DNA of 64,000 nucleotides, from the NCBI GenBank assembly GCA_038145075.1, contig JAYQOY010000002.1, forward strand, positions 1-64,000, written 5' to 3'. The translations under genes were made by a program, and so were the position numbers. The notes under the pieces are model-generated. The model saw only the letters and a list, made by a program, of their open reading frames with translations. It did not search any database and had not been told where the DNA came from. Shown one piece after another: positions 8,801 through 17,400 of the stretch. Every line of letters begins with the position of its first letter. The stretch's first letter is position 1. Source of the stretch: TMED14 sp038145075. Lineage in GTDB: Bacteria; Bacteroidota; Bacteroidia; Flavobacteriales; Schleiferiaceae.

Positions 8801-10194
8801 TGCGCACCTGGAAACTCGCCCTTTGGGCCCTGCTCTTCCCACTCGGGGCGGCAGCACAAGTGGACGTCAACGCGTCTGAAGTTTCCACGACCCGCATACT
8901 TTTTGTCCTAGACGCCTCCAACTCCATGTACGGACGCTGGGAAGGCGGCACCAAAATGGAGGTGGCCCAGCGCCTTATGGGCAGCATGTTAGACAGTTTG
9001 GCTCAAGTGCCCAACCCCCAATTCCAATTGGCCCTTCGCGTCTACGGCCACCAAAAGCCCGTCCCCCCGCAAGACTGCAACGACACCAAATTGGAGGTTG
9101 GCTTTGCCTACAACAACTTGGGCCGCATCAAGCAAGTCCTCCGAGGACTTCGCCCCATGGGCACAACCCCCATTGCGCGTTCCATTCTTCGGGCGGATAA
9201 CGATTTCCCAAAAGACTGTCCCACAGGCCACTGCCGCGACATCATCCTATTGATTACCGACGGCGTGGAAGCATGCGACGAAGATCCCTGCGAAGCTTCC
9301 GCCATCCTTCAAAAGAAAGGCCGAGTGCTGAAGCCCTTTGTCATTGGAGTGGGTTTGGACCAAGACCTCATCAAGACCTTTGACTGTGTCGGCACGTACT
9401 ACGATGCCAGCGACGAACAAACCTTCAAGAAGGCCTTGGGCGTTATAGTAACCCAAGCCTTGGACAACACCACGGGCCAAATCAATTTGGTCGACCACCG
9501 CAACCAAAATTCGGGTACAAACCTGCCCATCGTCCTGCGAAATGCCACAAGCCACCTCGTGGACCGCAGCATCATCCACACCCTGAATTACAACAACCAG
9601 CCGGACACCCTACTTGTCGATCCCATCGTCACCTACGAAGGCACGGTCTACAGCATACCGCCACGCCCCATCAACCCCACAGTCATGCATGCGGGAACGC
9701 ACAACCACATGGCCGCAGACGTGGTTCAGGGCGGTCTCAAGTTGACCATGCCCGGGCTCAAACTCTCGCAAACTCCTCCCGTAGCCGTGGTTCGCGATGC
9801 CGACCACCCCGAGGACATTCTCCACGTTCAGAACTTCAACACCACGGTGACCTACATTGTGGATACCTACGATTTGGACATTTTGACGTTGCCGCGCATT
9901 CGGCAGCGCATCACCTTGAAGCCGGGCACGACGCAGGAAATCACCATTCCTCCCGCAGGTGAGGTTACGGTGCAGCTCAAGTCGGCTGGCTTTGGCGCCA
10001 TCTTCGCCATCGAAGGGAATGACTGGATTTGGGTCACCAACTTGGACGAATTCCAAACTCGCCAGCAATTTTCCCTCCAGCCTGGCACCTACAAAGTGAT
10101 TTACCGCCCCCGGACGGCGCAACAAACGACCTATTCAAAAACCAACACCTTCACCGTGGCGCCCGGGTCTTCCACCCTGGTGCGCATTCCTTAA
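8800..10194 (+). CDS. Secreted von Willebrand factor A domain protein
   Basis: 464 residues. Signal peptide MRTWKLALWALLFPLGAAAQ, then a VWA domain (about residues 28-205) with an intact metal site: DASNS (DxSxS), a Thr in GTTPIA, and Asp in LLITDGVEAC. Several cysteines (DCPTGHC, CDEDPC, FDCVG) suggest disulfides in the periplasm or outside. The remaining ~250 residues are beta-rich repeats (TLKPGTTQEITIPPAGEVTV, FSLQPGTYKVIYRP) with no catalytic motif I know. It sits between the two transketolase genes, overlapping the first by one base and ending 9 bases before the second, so it is surely co-transcribed with them. Function unknown; VWA proteins usually bind proteins or metals. Confidence 0.85.
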   Translation: MRTWKLALWALLFPLGAAAQVDVNASEVSTTRILFVLDASNSMYGRWEGGTKMEVAQRLMGSMLDSLAQVPNPQFQLALRVYGHQKPVPPQDCNDTKLEVGFAYNNLGRIKQVLRGLRPMGTTPIARSILRADNDFPKDCPTGHCRDIILLITDGVEACDEDPCEASAILQKKGRVLKPFVIGVGLDQDLIKTFDCVGTYYDASDEQTFKKALGVIVTQALDNTTGQINLVDHRNQNSGTNLPIVLRNATSHLVDRSIIHTLNYNNQPDTLLVDPIVTYEGTVYSIPPRPINPTVMHAGTHNHMAADVVQGGLKLTMPGLKLSQTPPVAVVRDADHPEDILHVQNFNTTVTYIVDTYDLDILTLPRIRQRITLKPGTTQEITIPPAGEVTVQLKSAGFGAIFAIEGNDWIWVTNLDEFQTRQQFSLQPGTYKVIYRPRTAQQTTYSKTNTFTVAPGSSTLVRIP

Positions 10195-10203
10195 TTTTTA
10201 CCC

Positions 10204-11154
10204 ATGCACTCGTACACAGACTCAGGAAGTAAAGACACGCGCTCCGGCTTTGGCGCAGGTCTATTGGAACTCGGACGCAGCAACCCCGACGTCGTAGCCC
10301 TTTGCGCAGACCTCACGGGCTCGCTCAAAATGGACGCTTTTGCCGCCGAATTCCCCGAACGCTTCTTCCAAACCGGCATCGCCGAAGCCCACATGATTGG
10401 CATGGCCGCTGGTCTGACGATTGGCGGAAAGATCCCCTTCACGGGCACCTTCGCCAACTTCTCCACGGGCCGCGTGTACGACCAAATCCGCCAGAGCGTG
10501 GCCTACTCGGGCAAGAACGTAAAAATTTGCGCCTCTCACGCCGGCTTGACCTTGGGCGAAGACGGTGCGACCCACCAAATTTTGGAAGACATCGGCTTGA
10601 TGAAAATGCTCCCGGGCATGACGGTCATCTCCCCCTGTGACTTTAACCAAACCAAAGCCGCTACCATCGCCATTGCTGCGCACGACGGCCCCGTCTACCT
10701 GCGCTTTGGCCGCCCCAAGGTGCCCAACTTCACTCCAGCTGACCGTCCCTTCGTCATTGGCAAGGCAGACGTTCTGACCGAAGGTTCCGACGTCACCATC
10801 TGCGCCAATGGCCACTTGGTTTGGGAAGCCTTGGAAGCTGCAAACGCCTTGGAAGCCAAAGGCATCAAAGCCGAAGTCATCAACTTCGCCACCATCAAGC
10901 CCTTGGACGTCGACACCTTGTTGACCTCTGTGGGCAAAACAGGCCGAGTCGTCACTGCGGAAGAGCACCAGCGCCACGGTGGTTTGGGCGATTCTATTGC
11001 CCAGGCCCTGGCGATGCACCGCCCCACCCCCATGGAAATGGTGGCGGTGAACGACTCCTTTGGGGAGAGCGGCACACCCGCCCAGCTCCTGACCAAGTAC
11101 GGCTTGGATGCTGCCAATATCGTGGCAGCCGCGGAGCGTGTACTTCAGCGTTAA
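10204..11154 (+). CDS. Transketolase, C-terminal (pyrimidine-binding) subunit
   Basis: 316 residues. Matches the Pyr and C-terminal domains of transketolase/DXS-like enzymes: VALCADLTGS, the catalytic-glutamate region FFQTGIAEAHMIGMAAGL, HAGLTLGEDGATHQ, then PVYLRFGR and the C-terminal VTAEEHQRHGGLGDS. It needs the N-terminal subunit (7940-8800) to form active enzyme. The two halves are separated by the VWA gene. Starts 9 bases after that gene and has no promoter of its own. Confidence 0.94.
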   Translation: MHSYTDSGSKDTRSGFGAGLLELGRSNPDVVALCADLTGSLKMDAFAAEFPERFFQTGIAEAHMIGMAAGLTIGGKIPFTGTFANFSTGRVYDQIRQSVAYSGKNVKICASHAGLTLGEDGATHQILEDIGLMKMLPGMTVISPCDFNQTKAATIAIAAHDGPVYLRFGRPKVPNFTPADRPFVIGKADVLTEGSDVTICANGHLVWEALEAANALEAKGIKAEVINFATIKPLDVDTLLTSVGKTGRVVTAEEHQRHGGLGDSIAQALAMHRPTPMEMVAVNDSFGESGTPAQLLTKYGLDAANIVAAAERVLQR

Positions 11155-11184
11155 ACCCCTAGTCGCTTTTGGCGTCCAAACAGC

Positions 11185-11742
11185 ATGCCGCTGAAGGACG
11201 AAGCCCCTATCCACAAAGCCTGGTCGTTGGGAAACTACGACCAGGCTTTTACATGCTTGATCCAAGCCTACGCTTCGGACTTCTACCGAACCGCCGTGCG
11301 CATCGTCCTCGACCACGAAGCGGCTCAGGATGTCCTACAAGAAGCCTCCATTAAACTCTGGAAAGCCCTCCCCCAGTTTAAAGGGCAGAGCCGCTTTAGC
11401 ACCTGGGCCACACGCGTCGTGATCAACGAATCCCTGAGCCACTTGCGCCGGCAAAAAAACCATCTCGGCTTAGATGCCATCGCCGTGGCCGCCCCGTCTT
11501 CGCCCTACTTTGAGAGCGACGCCTTGCTCGAGGCCTTGCACGATGCGGTCAACCGCCTACCCGAAAAGCAACGCCTCACCTTCCAGCTCCGCTACTTCGA
11601 CGAAAAACCCTTCGCCGAAATCGCCGACCTCCTCGGAACCTCCGTCGGTGGCCTCAAAGCCAACTACCACCACGCAACGGAAAAGGTCAAAAAACATATT
11701 CTCGCATTAAACCCCAGCTACGCAGACACATCCAATGACTAA
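11185..11742 (+). CDS. ECF-type RNA polymerase sigma-70 factor
   Basis: 185 residues. Sigma region 2 spans about 20-90 (YRTAVRIVLDHEAAQDVLQEASIKLWKAL, FSTWATRVVINESLSHLRR); region 4 spans about 120-175 (LPEKQRLTFQLRYFDEKPFAEIADLLGTSVGGLKANYHHA), the helix-turn-helix that reads the -35. There is no region 1 or 3, as usual for ECF factors. It overlaps the next gene by 8 bases and is followed by a membrane protein and a periplasmic sensor-like protein, a layout typical of an envelope-signal cassette. No perfect TAnnTTTG box lies upstream, which fits autoregulation but does not prove it. Confidence 0.92.
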   Translation: MPLKDEAPIHKAWSLGNYDQAFTCLIQAYASDFYRTAVRIVLDHEAAQDVLQEASIKLWKALPQFKGQSRFSTWATRVVINESLSHLRRQKNHLGLDAIAVAAPSSPYFESDALLEALHDAVNRLPEKQRLTFQLRYFDEKPFAEIADLLGTSVGGLKANYHHATEKVKKHILALNPSYADTSND

Positions 11743-12052
11743 GATGAAGGACGGAATTCACATCCCCAAAGACGGACACCAAGCCCTGGTCCAGCAGATG
11801 CTCCGCGCTGCTGAACCCCGCCCCGCGCGGTCGCTCACGCGCCGCTTGTGGCCCTACGGCGCGGTCGCTGCCGCCGCCTCCCTCGCCCTCGTGGCCCTGC
11901 TCCGCCCCGCAGCGGAAACCCCTCTAGTCACCGAGGACCTCGCCTGGGAGGCCCTGGAGCACGGCACTCTAAACCTCACCAACGAGGAAGTGACTTCCCT
12001 CCTCAACGACGACGAATTTGAAACCTTACTCGCTGATTTAACCCAAGACTGA
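11735..12052 (+). CDS. Small single-pass membrane protein, probable anti-sigma partner
   Basis: 105 residues; an in-frame ATG at 11744 is an alternative start. A basic N-terminal segment (RPARSLTRRLW) is followed by one transmembrane helix (about 46-62, AVAAAASLALVALL), then an acidic C-terminal tail (NLTNEEVTSLLNDDEFETLL). It has no motif of a known anti-sigma family that I can see, but size, topology and the 8-base overlap with the ECF sigma gene suggest it holds the sigma factor at the membrane. Its stop overlaps the next start (TGATG). Confidence 0.7.
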   Translation: MTKMKDGIHIPKDGHQALVQQMLRAAEPRPARSLTRRLWPYGAVAAAASLALVALLRPAAETPLVTEDLAWEALEHGTLNLTNEEVTSLLNDDEFETLLADLTQD

Positions 12053-12590
12053 TGAAAACACGTATCTCCCTTTTCATGGGCCTCCTCTTCCTTGCCGCCA
12101 CGGCCTGGGGCCAGCCCACCGATGAGCGCCGCGACCGCCTGGAAGCCGCCAAAGTCGCCTTTATCACTAAAGAAGTCGGCTTGACCTCTGAAGAAGCTAA
12201 AGTCTTCTGGCCCATTCAAAATGCCATGGAAGCCGAGCTTCGCGCCGTGGACAAGGACCCCCTACGCGACCTCAAGGAGGCCAAACGCGATCCCAAATCC
12301 CTCAGCGATGCCGACGCCCTCAAACTCCTGAAAGAGTTGGAGCTTATGGCGGAAAAGCGCGAGGCCATTCGCAAGAAGTACCAGAAGAAGTTTTTGGAGG
12401 TCCTGCCCGCGCACAAAGTGGTGGCCTACATGCTAGCTGAGCGCGAATTTCAACGCCGCTTGCGGGAAAAATTGGAAGAACGACGTCCCGGTGGTCCGGG
12501 TGGACCTGGTGCTTCGAGAGGACCTGGAGGGCATCCCGGTGGCCGTCCCGGCGGTCGCCCAGGTGGCCCGGGAGGCCCACCCCCCTTGTT
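12052..12590 (+). CDS. Periplasmic Spy/CpxP-like 'sensor of ECF sigma factor' protein (3' end in gap)
   Basis: About 179 residues are visible before the assembly gap. Signal peptide MKTRISLFMGLLFLAATAWG, then a helical domain with KVAFITKEVGLTSEEAKVFW, the pattern of Bacteroidota proteins annotated as sensors of ECF-type sigma factors, related in style to CpxP/Spy. A charged helical stretch (about 60-145) leads into a Gly/Pro/Arg-rich tail (GGPGGPGASRGPGGHPGG...), which runs into the Ns. It overlaps the upstream gene by one base, completing a sigma / membrane partner / periplasmic sensor set. The end must lie soon after 12590 because an aminotransferase has to begin inside the gap. Confidence 0.75.
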
Positions 12591-13341
12591 NNNNNNNNNN
12601 NNNNNNNNNNNNNNNNNNNNNNNNNNNNNNNNNNNNNNNNNNNNNNNNNNNNNNNNNNNNNNNNNNNNNNNNNNNNNNNNNNNNNNNNNNNNNNNNNNNN
12701 NNNNNNNNNNNNNNNNNNNNNNNNNNNNNNNNNNNNNNNNNNNNNNNNNNNNNNNNNNNNNNNNNNNNNNNNNNNNNNNNNNNNNNNNNNNNNNNNNNNN
12801 NNNNNNNNNNNNNNNNNNNNNNNNNNNNNNNNNNNNNNNNNNNNNNNNNNNNNNNNNNNNNNNNNNNNNNNNNNNNNNNNNNNNNNNNNNNNNNNNNNNN
12901 NNNNNNNNNNNNNNNNNNNNNNNNNNNNNNNNNNNNNNNNNNNNNNNNNNNNNNNNNNNNNNNNNNNNNNNNNNNNNNNNNNNNNNNNNNNNNNNNNNNN
13001 NNNNNNNNNNNNNNNNNNNNNNNNNNNNNNNNNNNNNNNNNNNNNNNNNNNNNNNNNNNNNNNNNNNNNNNNNNNNNNNNNNNNNNNNNNNNNNNNNNNN
13101 NNNNNNNNNNNNNNNNNNNNNNNNNNNNNNNNNNNNNNNNNNNNNNNNNNNNNNNNNNNNNNNNNNNNNNNNNNNNNNNNNNNNNNNNNNNNNNNNNNNN
13201 NNNNNNNNNNNNNNNNNNNNNNNNNNNNNNNNNNNNNNNNNNNNNNNNNNNNNNNNNNNNNNNNNNNNNNNNNNNNNNNNNNNNNNNNNNNNNNNNNNNN
13301 NNNNNNNNNNNNNNNNNNNNNNNNNNNNNNNNNNNNNNNNN
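12591..13341. other. Assembly gap (751 N)
   Basis: Unresolved bases. It should contain the last codons of the ECF-sensor-like gene and the first ~230 codons of the class III aminotransferase. The GC-rich Gly/Pro repeat on its left edge may have caused the break. Confidence 0.99.
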
Positions 13342-13842
13342 GGCCACCTCTTCGCCCACCAGGGGACGGGCATCACCCCCGACATCCTGTGCCTGGGCAA
13401 AGCCTTAGGAGGCGGCATGCCGCTAGGCGCTTTCATCGCGTCCCATGCACGCATGCAGCATTTGGCCAAGAATCCCATGCTGGGCCACCTCACCACCTTT
13501 GGCGGCCATCCCGTAAGCTGTGCAGCGGGGCTTGCCGCCTTTACCGTTCTCCAAAACAGCGGGTGGATACAGGCCGTGGCCCAAAAAGAAGCCTACCTCC
13601 GAGCGGCGCTAGGCCCTCTATCTACCACCGGTGAGCTGTCCGGCCGTGGGCTCTTGCTCGCACTGCCCCTCGAGAGCTTTGACCGGGTGCTTTCTACCCA
13701 AAAAGACCTTATCTCCGCCGGTTTGTTGACCGACTGGTTCCTTTTTGAGCAAAAGGCCCTTCGCTTGGCCCCGCCTTTGAGCATTTCGATGCAAGAACTG
13801 GAACAGGCTGTTACCTTTATCCAAAACGCACTGCACCCATGA
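13342..13842 (+). CDS. Class III aminotransferase (ornithine/acetylornithine type), C-terminal part
   Basis: 166 residues are visible after the gap. GHLFAHQGTGITPDILCLGKALGGGMPLGAF carries the PLP-binding lysine (LGKALGGG), and HLTTFGGHPVSCAAGLA matches the fold-type I subgroup II pattern. The C-terminal domain (GELSGRGLLLAL, FEQKALRLAPPLSIS) is complete. A full enzyme is about 400 residues, so ~230 are hidden, which fits the 751-base gap. The exact substrate (ornithine, acetylornithine, lysine or other) cannot be told from this part. The frame is by chance the same as the upstream sensor gene, but these are two genes. Confidence 0.88.
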   Translation, partial: GHLFAHQGTGITPDILCLGKALGGGMPLGAFIASHARMQHLAKNPMLGHLTTFGGHPVSCAAGLAAFTVLQNSGWIQAVAQKEAYLRAALGPLSTTGELSGRGLLLALPLESFDRVLSTQKDLISAGLLTDWFLFEQKALRLAPPLSISMQELEQAVTFIQNALHP

Positions 13843-14069
13843 GACCCTCTTCCAACAAGCAAAAACTCGTCAAAGGCCTTACTTTCCTGGCCTTCGCCTT
13901 CCCCTTTCTCTTTGTGGGTCCCGCCTTCTACTATTGGATTGGTGCTCCCGCTCTCCAGCAAGGAAAATGGGGATGGACGGCCTTTATAGTGCTAATGATG
14001 TTTGGCGCGGTGGGCTTGGTGGTCCGAGGCCTCGTCCTCATTCTGGACGGCTTCTTTGACCATAAGTAA
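13839..14069 (+). CDS. Small two-helix membrane protein (DUF6095-like)
   Basis: 76 residues with two predicted transmembrane helices (about 14-34, LAFAFPFLFVGPAFYYWIG; and 46-68, AFIVLMMFGAVGLVVRGLVL). Length and pattern resemble the uncharacterised Bacteroidota family DUF6095, but I assign it from memory. It overlaps the aminotransferase stop by 4 bases (ATGA) and is followed by a strong terminator. Function unknown. Confidence 0.7.
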   Translation: MRPSSNKQKLVKGLTFLAFAFPFLFVGPAFYYWIGAPALQQGKWGWTAFIVLMMFGAVGLVVRGLVLILDGFFDHK

Positions 14070-14110
14070 GACCGCCAAAATGCCGCGGCACGCTGGCCCC
14101 CTGAACACAT

Positions 14111-14145
14111 AAAAAAAGCCGCCCATTTGGGCGGCTTTCTTTTTT
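14111..14145. terminator. Bidirectional intrinsic terminator
   Basis: AAAGCCGCCC / GGGCGGCTTT perfect 10-bp stem with a 4-base ATTT loop, A-run on the left and T-run on the right. It lies between the plus small membrane protein gene (ends 14069) and the minus DUF3467 gene (ends 14144), and so closes both the aminotransferase operon and the rpoBC operon. Confidence 0.93.
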
Positions 14146-14452
14146 AGGCTTGGCCGGTTGGACCTCCAAACTGAATGGGGATCTGCGGCTGTTCCGATTC
14201 CGAAATGGTCCCGTGCGTGGCTTCGTAGCGCTGCACGTTTTCTTCCATGGCCTTGATCAAACGCTTTGCGTGTTGGGGCGTCAAAATGACGCGTGCCTTC
14301 ACGCGGGCTTTGGGCACTCCGGGCATCATCTGGATGAAATCCAAGACAAACTCGGAAGGCGAATGGTTGATGACCGCCAAATTGCTGTAGATGCCGTCCG
14401 CCATTTCGGGCGTCAGCTCAATCTGCATTTGGTTTTCGTTCTCGGTACTCAT
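14144..14452 (-). CDS. DUF3467 protein downstream of rpoC
   Basis: 102 residues matching DUF3467: IELTPEMADGIYSNLAVINHS, EFVLDFIQMMPG, KARVILTPQHAKRLIKAMEEN. No catalytic motif or membrane segment. It starts one base after the rpoC stop (14454), an arrangement conserved in many Bacteroidota, and so is the last gene of the rpoBC operon before the shared terminator. Function not established; placement hints at a tie to transcription. Confidence 0.9.
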   Translation of the reverse strand: MSTENENQMQIELTPEMADGIYSNLAVINHSPSEFVLDFIQMMPGVPKARVKARVILTPQHAKRLIKAMEENVQRYEATHGTISESEQPQIPIQFGGPTGQA

Positions 14453-14453
14453 C

Positions 14454-17400
14454 TTATTCAGCAGGTTCGAGATCTACCGTCTGCTTGGACATCATTTGCT
14501 CGTACTCGTCCTTGCTGCCTACTACAGAGGTGTAGTAGCGCTTGAGGCCGGTACCCGCAGGGATGCGGTGACCAACGATAACGTTCTCTTTCAGGCCGTC
14601 CAAGGTATCCACCTTCGCAGCGATGGCTGCTTCGTTCAATACTTTGGTCGTCTCCTGGAAGGACGCTGCAGAAACCCAAGACTTGGTCTGCAAAGACGCA
14701 CGGGTGATGCCCTGAAGAACGAGGCGAGCCGTTGCAGGCTGTGCATCGCGGGCTTCCACCAAGGCTTTGTCCAAACGCTTCAACAGAGAGTTCTCATCGC
14801 GGAGGCGGCGAGCGGTAATCATCATACCGGGCTTCAGGCTTTCGCTATCGCCGGCTTCAACGACTACCTTCTTGTCGAAGATGCTGTCATTTTCGAGGAT
14901 GAAGTCCGTTGTGTGCTCCAAGTGGCCCTCCAAGAACGACGTATCGCCGCCGTCTACGATTTCCACTTTGCGCATCATCTGTCGAACGATCACCTCGAAA
15001 TGCTTGTCATTGATCTTCACACCCTGAAGTCGATATACTTCTTGAATTTCGTTCACCAAGTATTCCTGAACGGCCGTGGGACCTTGAATCGCCAAGATAT
15101 CCGCAGGGGTAATAGCACCGTCGCTCAAAGGTGCGCCAGCGCGTACAAAGTCGTTCTCCTGAACCAGGATTTGCTTGGCCAAGTTGATCAAGTACTTGCG
15201 CTGCTCGCCCGTGCGGCTTTCAATGATAATCTCACGGTTACCACGCTTGATCTTGCCGTAGGATACCGTACCGTCGATTTCCGCAACCACCGCAGGGTTT
15301 GAAGGGTTACGTGCTTCGAACAATTCCGTCACACGGGGAAGACCACCAGTGATGTCACCCGCCTTAGCACCTTTACGAGGGATCTTGACCAAAACCTTAC
15401 CGGCCTTGATTTCTTCTCCTTCGTCCACCATGAGGTGAGCGCCAACAGGAAGGGTATAATGCTTGATTTCGTTGCCTTTCTTGTCCACCACTTGAAGCAT
15501 GGGAACCAGCTTCTTGTTGCGGCTCTCAGAAATAACCTTGTCTTGGAAACCGGTCTGTTCGTCGATTTCCACCTTGTAGGTCACCCCTTGAACGATGTCT
15601 TGGTAGGCAATTTTACCTGCGTGCTCAGAGATGATAACAGCGTTGTAGGGATCCCACGTACAGATGACGTCGCCCTTCTTCACTTTAGCACCGGTCTTGA
15701 GCATCAAGGTTGAACCGTAAGGAATGTTGCCCGTCATGACTGCGATACCGGTCTTGGCATCTACGATGCGCATTTCGCCGGTACGGCCAATAACGATTTC
15801 CGCATCTTCGCCTTCTGCAGTTACGCTGGCAACGGTACGTACTTCTTCAAATTCCAAAACGCCGTCAAACTTGGCCGTCAAGCTGCTGATCTCAGAGACG
15901 TTACCCGCCGTACCACCTACGTGGAACGTACGGAGCGTCAACTGCGTACCAGGTTCACCGATGGACTGGGCGGCGATAACACCAACCGCTTCACCAGTTT
16001 GTACGCCCTTGGCCGTAGCCAAGTTGCGTCCGTAACACTTGGCACAGATACCGCGCTTGCTCTCACAGGTCAAAGGTGAACGAACTTCCACCATTTCGAT
16101 GGGGCTCACTTCGATCTTGTCAGCAATCAAGTCAGAGATCATTTCGCCCGCTTGAACGTAGGTCTCACCCGTCAAAGGATCGATCACGTTAGCCAACGAT
16201 ACGCGGCCAGCGATGCGCTCCTTCAAGGTTTCAACAACTTCTTCGTTCTTGCGCAAAGCCTGGATTTCCAAACCGCGAAGCGTTCCACAGTCGTCCTCGT
16301 TCACGATGACGTCTTGAGCCACGTCGTGGAGACGACGGGTCAAGTAACCCGCGTCAGCCGTCTTCAAGGCCGTATCCGCAAGACCCTTACGGGCACCGTG
16401 CGTAGAAATGAAGTACTCCAAGATGGACAGACCCTCCTTAAAGTTGGAGATAATCGGGTTTTCGATAATCTCACCGCCTGATGAGCCAGACTTCTGGGGC
16501 TTAGCCATCAAACCACGCATACCGGAGAGCTGACGAATCTGCTCTTTAGAACCACGGGCTCCAGAATCCAACATCATGTAGATGGGGTTGAAACCTTGGC
16601 GGTCGCTGATCAATTGGCTCATGGCCGCTTGCGTCAACCGTGCGTTGGCATTGGTCCAAACGTCAATCACCTGGTTGTAACGCTCGTTGTTGGTGATCAG
16701 ACCCATGTTGTAGTTCATGAGAATGGATTCCACCTCGCTGTTGGCGTCGGAGATTAAGTTGGTTTTGATTTCGGGTACCTGAATGTCGCCCAACGAGAAG
16801 GAAAGACCTCCGCGGAATGCGTTAGAGTAGCCCAAATCCTTCATGTCGTCCAAGAACTTGGCGGTGCGAGGAACATCCGTACGCGTCAAAATGCGTGCGA
16901 TGATGTCGCGCAAGGCCTTCTTAGTCAACAATTCATTGATAAAGCCAACCTCCTTGGGAACGACTTGGTTGAAGAGAACGCGGCCCACAGAGGTCTCGAT
17001 CACTTTGTACTCCAATTCGCCGTTGGCGCCGTCTACCAGGGTGCGAACCTTGACGTAGGCATTGAGGTCTACACGCTTTTCGTTGTAGGCGATGTTCACT
17101 TCCTCCGCAGAGTAGAAGGTCATGCCTTCGCCCTTCACGGGATCGCCGGGAAGGTTGCGCTTCGCCTTGGTCATGTAGTACAGACCCAAGACCATGTCCT
17201 GAGAAGGTACCGTGATAGGCGAACCGTTCGCGGGGTTCAAGATGTTGTGCGAGGCCAGCATCAAGATCTGTGCTTCCAAGATGGCGGCAGGGCCCAAGGG
17301 CAAGTGCACCGCCATTTGGTCACCGTCAAAGTCTGCGTTGAAGGCCGTACAGGTCAAGGGGTGCAGCTGGATAGCCTTTCCCTCAATCATCTTAGGCTGG

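Noticed and set aside
10261..11316. Long minus-strand ORF of 351 codons opposite transketolase C-half
   Set aside because: Mirror of a conserved gene in high-GC coding sequence; no start signal or domain.
12052..13842. One 596-codon ORF through the gap, as a sensor-aminotransferase fusion
   Set aside because: Frame continuity is only through Ns; the aminotransferase N-terminal half needs almost all of the gap.
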